NCBI GenBank assembly: GCA_041393415.1
Contig: JAWKKE010000004.1
Coordinates: 1 to 64,000, forward strand
Direction of reading: 5' to 3'
Source of the DNA: Thermoleophilia bacterium
GTDB lineage: Bacteria > Actinomycetota > Thermoleophilia > UBA2241
Length of the DNA: 64,000 nucleotides
In this document: positions 51,479 to 60,090 of the stretch, piece after piece
Position numbering within the stretch: the stretch's first letter is position 1
How the letters are laid out: every line of letters starts with the position of its first letter
Translations under genes and position numbers: made by a program
The notes under the pieces: generated by a model
The model's input: only the letters and a program-made list of their open reading frames with translations
The model's database searches: none
What the model was told of the DNA's origin: nothing

Positions 51479-52725
51479 TCGACGCCGAGGACACCGACCA
51501 GAAGCGACCGCGCCAGATCGCGGTCTTCGTAGCGGCAGCGCTCGCCGCGGTCGTCGTCGGCCTCGTCGCCTTCGCTCTCCTGCTCAGCCCTCCCGAGAAC
51601 GACATCATCGCCATGTCGGTGTTTCTCGGCGTCACCGCGCTCATCTCGATCGCCGCCGGCGTCGCCGCGGCGCGCCTCGGCTGGATGAGACGCTCGCCGC
51701 GGCTGGCATGGACGTTGATGGCCGGCTACCTCCTCGCCGGTGCCCTCACCCTCCTCAACGTCCTCGTCACGGCGCGCCTGATGTTTCTCAATCGTCACGA
51801 CCTTCTCCTCGCCACCGTCCTTCTGGTGTTCGCCGCCATCATCGCCGCCGCCCTCGGCTACCTGCTGTCAGATGCGGCGACGACGGCGATCACACGTCTC
51901 AACTTCGCCGCGAAGGAAGTCGCCGCCGGCGATCTCGACGTCGTCGTGCCGGCCGACGGCTCTGATGAGATTGCCGCGTTGGCGCGTAGCTTCAACGAGA
52001 TGACGCGTCGCCTGCGCGAGGCCGAAGGCCTGCGAGCCGAAGCCGAAGCGACGCGCCGCGATCTGCTCACGGCCGTGGGCCACGACCTGCGCACGCCACT
52101 CGCCTCGGTGCGCGTCATAGTCGAAGCGCTCAGCGACGGCGTCGTCACAGACCCGATCACGACAGCACGCTATCTGCGCACGGCGCAGAGCGACCTCGCC
52201 GCTCTCTCCCGACTCGTGGACGATCTCTTCCTCCTTACAAGTCTCGGCGGCGGCGGAGTCGAGCTCGACCGCCAGCAAAACTCGCTCTCGGATCTCATCT
52301 CGGACACACTCGAGTCGTTTTCGCCGCGCGCGGACCAGCAGGGCATCAGGCTGCGCGGCGAGCCTGGCCAGGAGGCCGACCTCGCGGTCTTCGATGCCCG
52401 CTACGTGGGTCGTGCGCTCAACAATCTCGTCGAGAACGCGCTCCGCTTCACCCCGCCCGGCGGCGAGATCTTGTTGCGCAGCGACCGCGTGGACGGAGGC
52501 GTGCGTGTACTCGTTCAGGACACCGGCTCGGGTATCTCGCACGACGATCTGCCGCACGTCTTCGAGCGCTTCTACCGTGGCGACACGTCCCGCACGCGCG
52601 CCACAGGGGAGAGCGGCCTGGGGCTCGCCATCGTCAAGAGCGTCGCGGTAGCCCACGGAGGACACGTTCACGCTGAGAGCACGCCGGGTCGAGGGACGAC
52701 GATCTCGTTCGTGCTCCCCGCGTAG
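51475..52725 (+). CDS. HAMP-domain membrane sensor histidine kinase
   Basis: 416 residues from GTG 51475. Four N-terminal membrane helices (residues about 14-135) with very short loops, then HAMP (residues about 140-195, AAGDLDVVVPADGSDEIAAL). HisKA with VGHDLRTPLASVRVIVEAL near residue 200; HATPase with LNNLVENALRFTPPGG, DTGSGISHDDL and SGLGLAIVKSV. Such kinases without an external domain often sense membrane stress. Partner of the preceding regulator. Confidence 0.93.
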   Translation: MIDAEDTDQKRPRQIAVFVAAALAAVVVGLVAFALLLSPPENDIIAMSVFLGVTALISIAAGVAAARLGWMRRSPRLAWTLMAGYLLAGALTLLNVLVTARLMFLNRHDLLLATVLLVFAAIIAAALGYLLSDAATTAITRLNFAAKEVAAGDLDVVVPADGSDEIAALARSFNEMTRRLREAEGLRAEAEATRRDLLTAVGHDLRTPLASVRVIVEALSDGVVTDPITTARYLRTAQSDLAALSRLVDDLFLLTSLGGGGVELDRQQNSLSDLISDTLESFSPRADQQGIRLRGEPGQEADLAVFDARYVGRALNNLVENALRFTPPGGEILLRSDRVDGGVRVLVQDTGSGISHDDLPHVFERFYRGDTSRTRATGESGLGLAIVKSVAVAHGGHVHAESTPGRGTTISFVLPA

Positions 52726-52743
52726 GCCGGCGGCGACATTCGA

Positions 52744-52771
52744 TTGCGGAATTTCGCAACTCTGCCATACT
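52744..52771 (+). promoter_or_regulatory. Promoter/operator of the small ArsR-type gene
   Basis: TTGCGG (52744-52749), 16-base spacer and CATACT (52766-52771). The transcript would begin at or next to ATG 52778, so it may be leaderless. A 16-bp imperfect palindrome (TTGCG...CGCAA, 52744-52759) overlaps the -35 box, as expected for an autoregulated ArsR-family gene. Confidence 0.55.
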
Positions 52772-52777
52772 AAGCGC

Positions 52778-53104
52778 ATGACGGACGCCCGCCAACGCTA
52801 CGCCATCCATGCCGCCGTGTTCGCCGCGCTGGCAAACCCAACGCGCCACGAGCTTATGCATCTGCTCTGCGAGTCGCCGCGCACACCAAGCCAACTCGCC
52901 GAGCTTCTCGACGTAAGCCGGCCCAATGTGTCGCAGCACTTGGCCGTCCTGCAGCGTCTCGACTTGGTGCGCCGCGCACGCCGCGACGGCTCCGTCTACT
53001 GGGAAGTCGTCAATCCTCGACTCGCCGAAGCCTGCGCGCTCATCGACGAGATTCTCGCTCCAGAACTGGCACAGCGCGCGCTCGCGCTGGCAGCGGAAAG
53101 GTAG
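52778..53104 (+). CDS. ArsR-family winged-helix repressor, metal motif absent
   Basis: 108 residues, a single winged helix-turn-helix domain: FAALANPTRHELMHLLCESP, then SQLAELLDVSRPNVSQHLAV and the wing RRDGSVYWEVVNP. It has just two Cys (in LLCES and ACALID) and no ELCVCDL motif, so classical As sensing is unlikely; other inducers (redox, persulfide) are possible. The following zinc-ribbon gene starts six bases later. Confidence 0.88.
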   Translation: MTDARQRYAIHAAVFAALANPTRHELMHLLCESPRTPSQLAELLDVSRPNVSQHLAVLQRLDLVRRARRDGSVYWEVVNPRLAEACALIDEILAPELAQRALALAAER

Positions 53105-53110
53105 GTCAGA

Positions 53111-53311
53111 GTGGCCCGCATCGATCTCGTCTGTCGGTCTTGCCAGCACACCTTCAGCGTTCTCACACGTGGGCCGATCCGCGACAAGCAGAAGCGCTGC
53201 CCGGAGTGCTCGTCGACCGACATCCGCCAGACGTTGAGCAGCTATCTCGAGAACGGGCCGCTCTCCAGCCCGCTCTGCGGCGCCGAGCGGCAGAGCACAG
53301 GCTTCGGCTGA
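53111..53311 (+). CDS. Small zinc-ribbon protein (FmdB-like)
   Basis: 66 residues from GTG 53111. Two CxxC pairs (VCRSCQHTF and KRCPECSSTD) form a zinc ribbon, as in FmdB-type regulatory proteins, but the second half is shortened. Cotranscribed with the ArsR-type gene. The function is unknown; it may be a partner or a target of that regulator. Confidence 0.75.
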   Translation: MARIDLVCRSCQHTFSVLTRGPIRDKQKRCPECSSTDIRQTLSSYLENGPLSSPLCGAERQSTGFG

Positions 53312-53568
53312 GGCTGCTGACGACGGCGCGTCGCGCCGTCCACCATCGCGCATCACCCCACCAGGGCAAATGTAGGGAAAAGCCGCCCGCTTTCGTGTAC
53401 AGTCTGCTCCTGGATCGGGACACCTTCCACTACCGTCGCGGAACGCCCGAGCGGCTCACAGCAGCCATCGCACCCTGAATCAGACTCGGGGTTGCGGGGG
53501 TGACACTGCACGGCAGACGGGCCCGGTCACAGAGACTAGGGACGCCGAACGACGCACAGGGGGCAGGG

Positions 53569-55194
53569 ATGAATGCGCACGAAGGGCCGGAACGGGAATC
53601 CAGCGGCAACTCGCAGGGCTCTATCTGGGAGCGCCGCGTAACGCGCCGCCACGTTGTCTTGGGCGGCGCGCTCACCGGCGCGGCAATGCTCACGGGCCCG
53701 TGGCTCCTCGCCGGCTGCGGCAGCAGCGGCAGCAGCGCCTCCTCGCCGAGCGCCTCGGCGGCACGCGGCGGCACCCTGCGTGTGGGACGTCCGCTGATGA
53801 CTTCACCCAAGGGCGAGAACCTCGACCCGGCAAGCCCGTTCAACTGCTACCCGTACCTCGGCGCGCTCTACAACCGCCTCGCCAGGCAGGCCGAAGACGG
53901 CACCATCATTCCTGATCTGGCGACCGAATGGGAAGCCACGGGGGACATGAAGACGTGGACCTTCGTCATGCGCGAAGGCGTCACGTGGCACAACGGTAAG
54001 CCCTTTACCTCCAAGGACGCCGCCTACACCCTGCGGCATATCCTCGACCCGGATACGGCGTCGCCCCAGGCCGGCACGCTCTCTCCTTTCCTCTCCGCCT
54101 CCGGCATCACAACGCCCGACGACAAGACGCTGGTCGTGAAGCTCGACTCGCCCAACGCGGAGTTCGTGAGCCTGCTGATCAACTACAACTGCTATGTGAT
54201 CCCCGACGGCTCGGCAAAGACCATCGGCAAGTCGGGCATCGGCACCGGCCCGTTCAAGCTGGTCTCGTTCGTGCCCGGCGGCGCGGGTAGCGTCGAGGTC
54301 AACCCGGACTACTATGAGGGTATGCCGCGCCTCGACACGATCGAGTACGCAGCGATCGGCGACCAGGCGGCGCGCGTCAACGCGCTGCTCGCCAAGCAGG
54401 TCGACTTCCTCATCATGACGAACCTCGACTACGCCACCACCCAGACGGTGACCGCCGACTCCGCGCTCACGACCTATGCGGTCAAGAACGACGTCATGTA
54501 CGTCATGCCGATGCTCTGTGACACGGCCCCGTTCACCGACGTACGCGTGCGTCAGGCGTTCAAGATGGCCTACGATCCCACCCAGCTGCTCGAGTTGGCG
54601 ATCCACGGTACCGGCACCGTCGCCAACAACAACCCTGTGCTGCCGAACGATCCGTACTACCTCGACTACTCGCTCGGGTACGACCCGGAGAAGGCCAAGG
54701 CACTACTCGCGGACGCCGGCTTCAGCGATGCTCAGCAGCTCTACACGTCGGCCACCGACCCCGTGCTCACACCCCTCGCCCTGGCCTACCAGGACTCTGT
54801 CAAGGCAGCCGGCTTGAGCATCGAGGTCAAGAACGCCGCCGCCGACTCGTACTACAGCGACATCTGGCTGAAGAAGCCGTTCATGACCTCCTGGTGGTCC
54901 ACCGCGCGGCCGATCGATCAGCTCCTCAATCAGGTCTACCGTGGCGGTTCGGCGTGGAACGAGTCGCGTTGGTCCAACGACACCTTCGCCGCCATCCTCG
55001 ATTCGGCGCGCAAAGAGGCGGATGCCGCCAAGCGCAAGCAGCTCTACCAGGACGCGCAGAAGCTGCTCATCGACGACAGCGGCACGATCGTCCCCTTCTT
55101 CGCCGACCGCATCACGGGTCTGAGCAAGAAGGTCGTCAACTTCAAGGCGTGGGGCATCGACATCGACTACGTGAACCTGGGCATCGAGGAGTAG
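53569..55194 (+). CDS. Peptide-type ABC transporter substrate-binding lipoprotein
   Basis: 541 residues from ATG 53569. The signal peptide (residues about 22-49) has a twin-arginine-like TRRHVVLGG and a lipobox ending in Cys50 (LLAGC), so the protein is a membrane-anchored lipoprotein, perhaps Tat-exported. The SBP_bac_5 fold follows, with EGVTWHNGKPFTSKDAAYTL near residue 140. Relatives bind peptides, nickel or other compounds. Its operon encodes OCD, MttB-family and M24 enzymes, which hints at a modified amino-acid or peptide ligand. Confidence 0.92.
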   Translation: MNAHEGPERESSGNSQGSIWERRVTRRHVVLGGALTGAAMLTGPWLLAGCGSSGSSASSPSASAARGGTLRVGRPLMTSPKGENLDPASPFNCYPYLGALYNRLARQAEDGTIIPDLATEWEATGDMKTWTFVMREGVTWHNGKPFTSKDAAYTLRHILDPDTASPQAGTLSPFLSASGITTPDDKTLVVKLDSPNAEFVSLLINYNCYVIPDGSAKTIGKSGIGTGPFKLVSFVPGGAGSVEVNPDYYEGMPRLDTIEYAAIGDQAARVNALLAKQVDFLIMTNLDYATTQTVTADSALTTYAVKNDVMYVMPMLCDTAPFTDVRVRQAFKMAYDPTQLLELAIHGTGTVANNNPVLPNDPYYLDYSLGYDPEKAKALLADAGFSDAQQLYTSATDPVLTPLALAYQDSVKAAGLSIEVKNAAADSYYSDIWLKKPFMTSWWSTARPIDQLLNQVYRGGSAWNESRWSNDTFAAILDSARKEADAAKRKQLYQDAQKLLIDDSGTIVPFFADRITGLSKKVVNFKAWGIDIDYVNLGIEE

Positions 55195-55195
55195 T

Positions 55196-56155
55196 GTGCT
55201 GCTTCGGGTAGTCGGCCGCCGGCTGGTCTACACCGTACTGACGGTCCTGCTGGCGACGATTCTCGTCTTCGTCGCCTTGCAGGCGTTGCCGGGAAGCCTA
55301 GCGACCCAGGTCCTCGGCCAGGACGCAACACCGGAGGCGGTCGCCCAACTCGAAGCGAAGCTGCATCTCGATCAGCCCGCCTGGCAGCGCTACGCCGAGT
55401 GGCTGGGCGGCGCCGTGCGCGGCGACTTCGGCGACTCGCTGGTGAGCGGTCAGCCGGTGTGGTCGGAGGCGCGGCTGTACTTGCGCAACACGGCGGTGCT
55501 CACCTTCATCGTGGTGATCATCGGAGTCCCGCTGTCACTCCTCCTCGGAGTGGCAGCGGGACTCGCCCGCGATCGTTGGCCCGATCTCACTATCTCGACG
55601 CTTTCCCTCATAGCGATGAGCGTCCCCGGTTTCACCGTGGCTACGCTCCTGGCGCTCGTGTTCGCCGTCAAGCTCGCTTGGTTCCCGGCCGTCGTGACGG
55701 CCGGACCCACGGCCACCCTGGGCGAGCTCATGGCGGTCATCTGGCTCCCGGCAGCAGCGCTCACGATCGGCATGGCCGCGTACATCGTGCGCATGATGCG
55801 CACCAGCGTGATCGACGTCATGGCCAGCGACTACGTAACGATGGCCGACGTGCGCGGGCTCTCGCACAGCCGCGTCCTCGTCCACCACATGCTGCCGAAT
55901 GCCCTCCTCCCCACCCTCAACGTGATCGCCATCAACATTGCCTGGCTGGCCGGAGGCGTCGTCGTCGTCGAAACCGTCTTCAGCTACCCCGGCATCGGCT
56001 CGCTGATGCTCGAGGCGGTGCGCACCCGCGATCTGCCCGTACTCATGTTCATCGCAGTGCTGGGCTCGGTCACCTACGTCATCTGCAACCTGCTCGCCGA
56101 CCTCGCCGCGATCTGGTTCAACCCGCGCCTGCGCACTTCGGGGCGAGCGGGATGA
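55196..56155 (+). CDS. Peptide-type ABC transporter permease (DppB class)
   Basis: 319 residues from GTG 55196 (GAGGAG upstream). Six membrane helices, with the N-terminal motif LLRVVGRRLVYTVLTVLLAT and the EAA loop region starting VMASDYVTMADVRGLSHSRV near residue 205, which contacts the ATPase. It is coupled to the next permease gene by a four-base overlap (ATGA). Confidence 0.94.
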   Translation: MLLRVVGRRLVYTVLTVLLATILVFVALQALPGSLATQVLGQDATPEAVAQLEAKLHLDQPAWQRYAEWLGGAVRGDFGDSLVSGQPVWSEARLYLRNTAVLTFIVVIIGVPLSLLLGVAAGLARDRWPDLTISTLSLIAMSVPGFTVATLLALVFAVKLAWFPAVVTAGPTATLGELMAVIWLPAAALTIGMAAYIVRMMRTSVIDVMASDYVTMADVRGLSHSRVLVHHMLPNALLPTLNVIAINIAWLAGGVVVVETVFSYPGIGSLMLEAVRTRDLPVLMFIAVLGSVTYVICNLLADLAAIWFNPRLRTSGRAG

Positions 56156-57012
56156 GAGGAGTCTCTGCGGTGCGCGCCTCGCTACGCTCGGCGCGCCGCT
56201 CCTGGAGCTTCACGCTGGGCCTCGCCCTGGTCGCCATCGTCGTCGCAGTCTCTCTGCTGGCTCCCATCTTGGCGCCGTACTCGCCCACGACGCCTTCGGC
56301 GCTCGACGTCATCCAGCAGCCGTCGGCCCAGCACTGGCTGGGCACCGATCAGCTTGGCCGCGACGTGCTCTCGCGAGTGCTCTACGGCGGTCGCTTCGCG
56401 CTCCTCATCTCGCTCTGCGCAACCGTGCTCTCGGTCGGCATAGGCACCCTTCTGGGTTGCTTCGCCGCCTACCGCCGCGGTCTGCCCGATGACGTGCTGA
56501 TGCGCGTGCTCGACGCCGTGCTCTCGGTGCCGGCCATCCTTGCGCTCCTCGTCGTCGTGAGCGTGCTGGGCACCGGCTGGGTGGTGATCGTGCTGGCGTC
56601 GACGATCATCTACTTCCCCGCCGTGGTACGCGTGATCCGCGCCGCGGCCTCCTCCGTCGTCGGCCTCGACTTCGTCACTGCGGCGCGCGCCCGCGGCGAG
56701 GGCTTCTGGCCCATAACCATGCGCGAGATTTGGCCCAACATCCTCGACGTGGTCATGGTGGAGTTCGCCATGCGTGCCTCCTGGATCATGCTGCTCGTGA
56801 GCGCGCTCTCATTCCTCGGCTTCGGCGCCAACCCGCCGACGCCGGACTGGGGTCTCATGGTCGCCGAGAACCGGCCCCTCCTGCCCATCGTACCGATGGC
56901 GACTATCGCGCCGATCGTCGCCCTGGCCGTGCTCATCGTGGGCCTCAATCTTGCCGCCGATGGCTACGCCAAAGCCCGCGGCATCGATCGCATGATGGCA
57001 GAGTCACAATGA
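56152..57012 (+). CDS. Peptide-type ABC transporter permease (DppC class)
   Basis: 286 residues from ATG 56152. The OppC-type N-terminus (LALVAIVVAVSLLAPILAPY), the motif WLGTDQLGRDVLSRVLYGGR near residue 61, and the EAA loop LDFVTAARARGEGFWPITMR near residue 170. Partner of the preceding permease. Confidence 0.94.
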   Translation: MRGVSAVRASLRSARRSWSFTLGLALVAIVVAVSLLAPILAPYSPTTPSALDVIQQPSAQHWLGTDQLGRDVLSRVLYGGRFALLISLCATVLSVGIGTLLGCFAAYRRGLPDDVLMRVLDAVLSVPAILALLVVVSVLGTGWVVIVLASTIIYFPAVVRVIRAAASSVVGLDFVTAARARGEGFWPITMREIWPNILDVVMVEFAMRASWIMLLVSALSFLGFGANPPTPDWGLMVAENRPLLPIVPMATIAPIVALAVLIVGLNLAADGYAKARGIDRMMAESQ

Positions 57013-57022
57013 GAGGCCCGCG

Positions 57023-59065
57023 ATGACGACCACGCCGACGGACAAGGCCGGCACAGTGACGACGGACGGGATCCTCGCCGAGGTTCGCGGGCTGTCGATC
57101 AGCTACCGCTCCGGCGGCCGTGACGTGCCCGTGGTGCGCGACGTCGACTTGAACCTGATGACCGGCGAGGCGTACGGAATCGTCGGCGAGTCCGGCTGCG
57201 GCAAGTCGACGCTTGCCTCGGCGCTCGTCGGCTTCCTACGCCGCGGATCGCGAGTGAGCGGCGGCTCCATCACCATCGCCGATCAAGACATCCTCGGCGG
57301 CTCACGGCAGGCGCTGCGCCAAGCGCGACGCACCCTCGTCGGCTTCCTGCCCCAAAACGCCGGTCACAGCCTGACGCCCTCGATGCGCGTCGGCGACCAG
57401 TTGATTGAAGTGCTGACTACCACGAGCGGTGTCGACAAGAGCACTGCACGGCGTCGCGCCGTGGAGCTGTTCACCCAGGTCCGCCTGCCGGAGCCGGACA
57501 AGCTGATCGCCCGCTATCCGCACGAGCTCTCCGGCGGCCAGCAACAGCGAGTCGCCGCGGCGATTGCCCTTGCCGGCCGGCCGCGGCTCCTCGTCCTCGA
57601 CGAGCCGACCACCGGCCTCGACGTTGTCACGCAGGCCAGCATCCTCGCACTCGTGCGCCAGTTGCAGGCCGAACTCAACCTGGCCGTCGTCATGGTGAGC
57701 CACGACCTCGGCGCCGTCTCCGCCGTGTGCCGGCGCATCGCCGTGATGTACGCCGGACGCGTGGTTGAGCTCGGTACGGCGCGGAACGTCTTCGGCGCGC
57801 CGTCGCACCCCTACACCCGTGGCCTTCTGGCAAGCGTGCCGCGACTCGCGGTCGCCGGCCTCCCCGCCGGACTAAGCGGGTCAGTGGCCGGCGCCTACGC
57901 TGTCAGCGGGTGTTCTTTCGCACCGCGCTGCGAGTTCGCCGCACCCGCCTGCCGAGAGGGCGGGCCGCCCCCGCTTGTCACCGTCGGCGACGATGCCGAC
58001 CATGCCTCCGCCTGCCTGCGCCTCGACGCCGTGCGAGAGGCGCCGTCCTGGGAGAGCGACATACGGGCACACCGCACCCGCCCCCGAGGCGCGCCGCTCC
58101 TCCACGTCCACGGCCTCGAGGTCGACTACCGGAGGCGCCCGGACGAGCGCTCGGGTCCGACGGTGAGCGACGTCGACCTCGCGGTGCACCGCGGCGAGGT
58201 CGTGGCGCTCGTCGGCGAGAGCGGCAGCGGCAAGTCCACAATCGCCTGGACGATCGCCGGCCTGCGCAGACCCTCGGCGGGCCAGATCACGCTGGCCGGC
58301 GACGAAGCGAGCGACGAGGCCGATCTCAGTCTCCCTGCCGCCAAGCGCGCGCCGGCGTTGCGCCGCCGCGTGCAGGTCGTCTTCCAGAATCCAACGACCT
58401 CACTCAATCCGCGGCGCACCGTGGGAGACGCGGTCAGCCGGCCTCTGCACCTGCGCGGCGTGCGCCGCGAGGCGGCCCGCGCCGCGCTCGAGAAGGCGCT
58501 CACCGATGTCGGCCTCGAGCCGGCCTTCGCTGATCGCCTTCCGGTGCAGCTCTCCGGCGGTCAGCAGCAGCGCGTCGGCATCGCCCGCGCCCTCGCCGCC
58601 GGCCCCACGCTCATTCTTGCCGACGAAGTCGTGTCTGCCCTGGACGTCTCCATCCAAGCCTCCGTGCTGCGCCTGCTCGACGATCTGCGCGACGAGTACG
58701 ACCTCGGCTATCTGTTCATCAGCCACGACCTCGCCGTCGTGCGCAGCATCGCCGACCGTGTCGTCGTCCTGTACCTCGGGCGCGTCTGCGAAGAAGGGCC
58801 GGTGAAACACGTCTTTGCGTCGCCGAGCCACCCATACACCCGCCTGCTCATCAACTCCGTCCTCGCCGTCGAGACGACGAAGCCGAAGACGACCGCCCCC
58901 GACGGCGAACCGGAGTCGGCGCCGCCGGCGGCCGGCTGCGCCTTCCGGCGGCGCTGCCCTCTGCGCCGCGAGGGCATCTGCGAGACACAGACGCCGCCCT
59001 GGCAAGACCTCGGCGACGGCCATCGCCTGCGTTGTCACGTGCCCGTCGCCGAGCACGACGCCTGA
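57023..59065 (+). CDS. Fused double ATP-binding subunit (DppD-DppF fusion)
   Basis: 680 residues with two complete ABC ATPase domains. First: Walker A GESGCGKSTLASALVG, signature LSGGQQQRVAAAIALAG, Walker B LLVLDEPTTGLDV. Second (from about residue 350): GESGSGKSTIAWTIAGL, LSGGQQQRVGIARALA and LILADEVVSALDV. Each half ends with the Cys-rich oligopeptide-transporter tail (CSFAPRCEFAAPAC and CAFRRRCPLRREGIC). The usual two separate proteins are joined in one chain. Ten bases after the permease gene. Confidence 0.94.
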   Translation: MTTTPTDKAGTVTTDGILAEVRGLSISYRSGGRDVPVVRDVDLNLMTGEAYGIVGESGCGKSTLASALVGFLRRGSRVSGGSITIADQDILGGSRQALRQARRTLVGFLPQNAGHSLTPSMRVGDQLIEVLTTTSGVDKSTARRRAVELFTQVRLPEPDKLIARYPHELSGGQQQRVAAAIALAGRPRLLVLDEPTTGLDVVTQASILALVRQLQAELNLAVVMVSHDLGAVSAVCRRIAVMYAGRVVELGTARNVFGAPSHPYTRGLLASVPRLAVAGLPAGLSGSVAGAYAVSGCSFAPRCEFAAPACREGGPPPLVTVGDDADHASACLRLDAVREAPSWESDIRAHRTRPRGAPLLHVHGLEVDYRRRPDERSGPTVSDVDLAVHRGEVVALVGESGSGKSTIAWTIAGLRRPSAGQITLAGDEASDEADLSLPAAKRAPALRRRVQVVFQNPTTSLNPRRTVGDAVSRPLHLRGVRREAARAALEKALTDVGLEPAFADRLPVQLSGGQQQRVGIARALAAGPTLILADEVVSALDVSIQASVLRLLDDLRDEYDLGYLFISHDLAVVRSIADRVVVLYLGRVCEEGPVKHVFASPSHPYTRLLINSVLAVETTKPKTTAPDGEPESAPPAAGCAFRRRCPLRREGICETQTPPWQDLGDGHRLRCHVPVAEHDA

Positions 59066-59085
59066 CTGATCCAGAAAGGAACGCC

Positions 59086-60063
59086 ATGGAACTCGTGTAC
59101 CTGAGCCGCGCCGACGTCGAGAGTCTCGGCATGACGATGGCCGAAGTACTCGATGCAGTCGATCAAGGCTTCGCCGCCAAGGGTCGCGGCGAGACCGAGA
59201 TGCCACCCAAGCCCGGTGTGCACACACGGCCAGACTGCTTCATCCACGCCATGCCCGCCTATGTGCGCGAGCCCGAGGTCGCCGGACTCAAGTGGGTGTC
59301 GGGCTACCCTCCGAACGTCGCCAAGGGGCTGCCCTACATCTCCGGCCTACTCGTTCTGAACGACTGCGAGACCGGCATCCCCCTGGCGGTGATGGACTGC
59401 GCCTGGGTGACGGCCATGCGCACCGGCGCCAGCGCCGGCATCTCCGCCAAGTACCTGGCGCGTCCACAGAGCAGCGCTGCGGCCATCATCGGCTGCGGTG
59501 TCCAGGCGCGCACAAGCCTCATGGCTCTGGTCGAGACGCTGCCCGAACTGCGCGACGTGCACTGCTACGACCTCTTCCCGCAGGCGACTCGCAGCTTCGT
59601 CGACCAGATGTCGGCGCTCTTCCCGCACCTCCGTTTTTCCCTGCACGACGCCGCGGCCAGCGCCGCCCGGTCGGCGGATGTGGTCGTCACCGCGATCCCG
59701 ATCGTCGTGCATCCCGAGCCCGATCTCGATGCCGGTGACCTCAGGTCGGGCGGTCTGGCGGTCTCGCTCGATTACGACTCCGCTTGGACAAGCGCGGCGA
59801 TGAAGGAGTGCGACAAGTTCTGCTCCGACGACATCGGACAACTTCTCTCGACGAAGGAACACGGCGTGTACTTCGGCGGTATCCCGGAGGCGATCCACGC
59901 CGACCTCGGAGAGCTCGCCGCGAGACTCAAGCCCGGGCGCGAGACTGAAGACGAGCGAATCTTCTCGATGAATATGGGCATCGCCGTCGACGACATGGTC
60001 ACGGCCCGCGTGCTGTATCAGCGCGCCCTGGAGAGCGGCGCCGGCGTGCGCCTGCCCCTGTAA
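59086..60063 (+). CDS. Ornithine cyclodeaminase / mu-crystallin family enzyme
   Basis: 325 residues from ATG 59086 (AAAGGA upstream). The NAD(P)-binding Rossmann region AAIIGCGVQARTSLMALVETL lies at residues about 132-152, the substrate Arg/Lys region KWVSGYPPNVAKGLPYISGL at 69-88, and MDCAWVTAMRTGASAGISA at 104-122. The family includes ornithine cyclodeaminase (ornithine to proline), alanine dehydrogenase and ketimine reductases; the exact reaction is not readable. Its place between a transporter and an MttB-family enzyme suggests catabolism of a proline- or N-methyl-amino-acid compound. Confidence 0.9.
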   Translation: MELVYLSRADVESLGMTMAEVLDAVDQGFAAKGRGETEMPPKPGVHTRPDCFIHAMPAYVREPEVAGLKWVSGYPPNVAKGLPYISGLLVLNDCETGIPLAVMDCAWVTAMRTGASAGISAKYLARPQSSAAAIIGCGVQARTSLMALVETLPELRDVHCYDLFPQATRSFVDQMSALFPHLRFSLHDAAASAARSADVVVTAIPIVVHPEPDLDAGDLRSGGLAVSLDYDSAWTSAAMKECDKFCSDDIGQLLSTKEHGVYFGGIPEAIHADLGELAARLKPGRETEDERIFSMNMGIAVDDMVTARVLYQRALESGAGVRLPL

Positions 60064-60090
60064 CCGACAAGGCTGGAGGAAAGGAACACG

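Noticed and set aside
53322..53340. Terminator after the zinc-ribbon gene
   Set aside because: GACGGCG/CGCCGTC forms only a 7-bp stem with no T-run, too weak to call.
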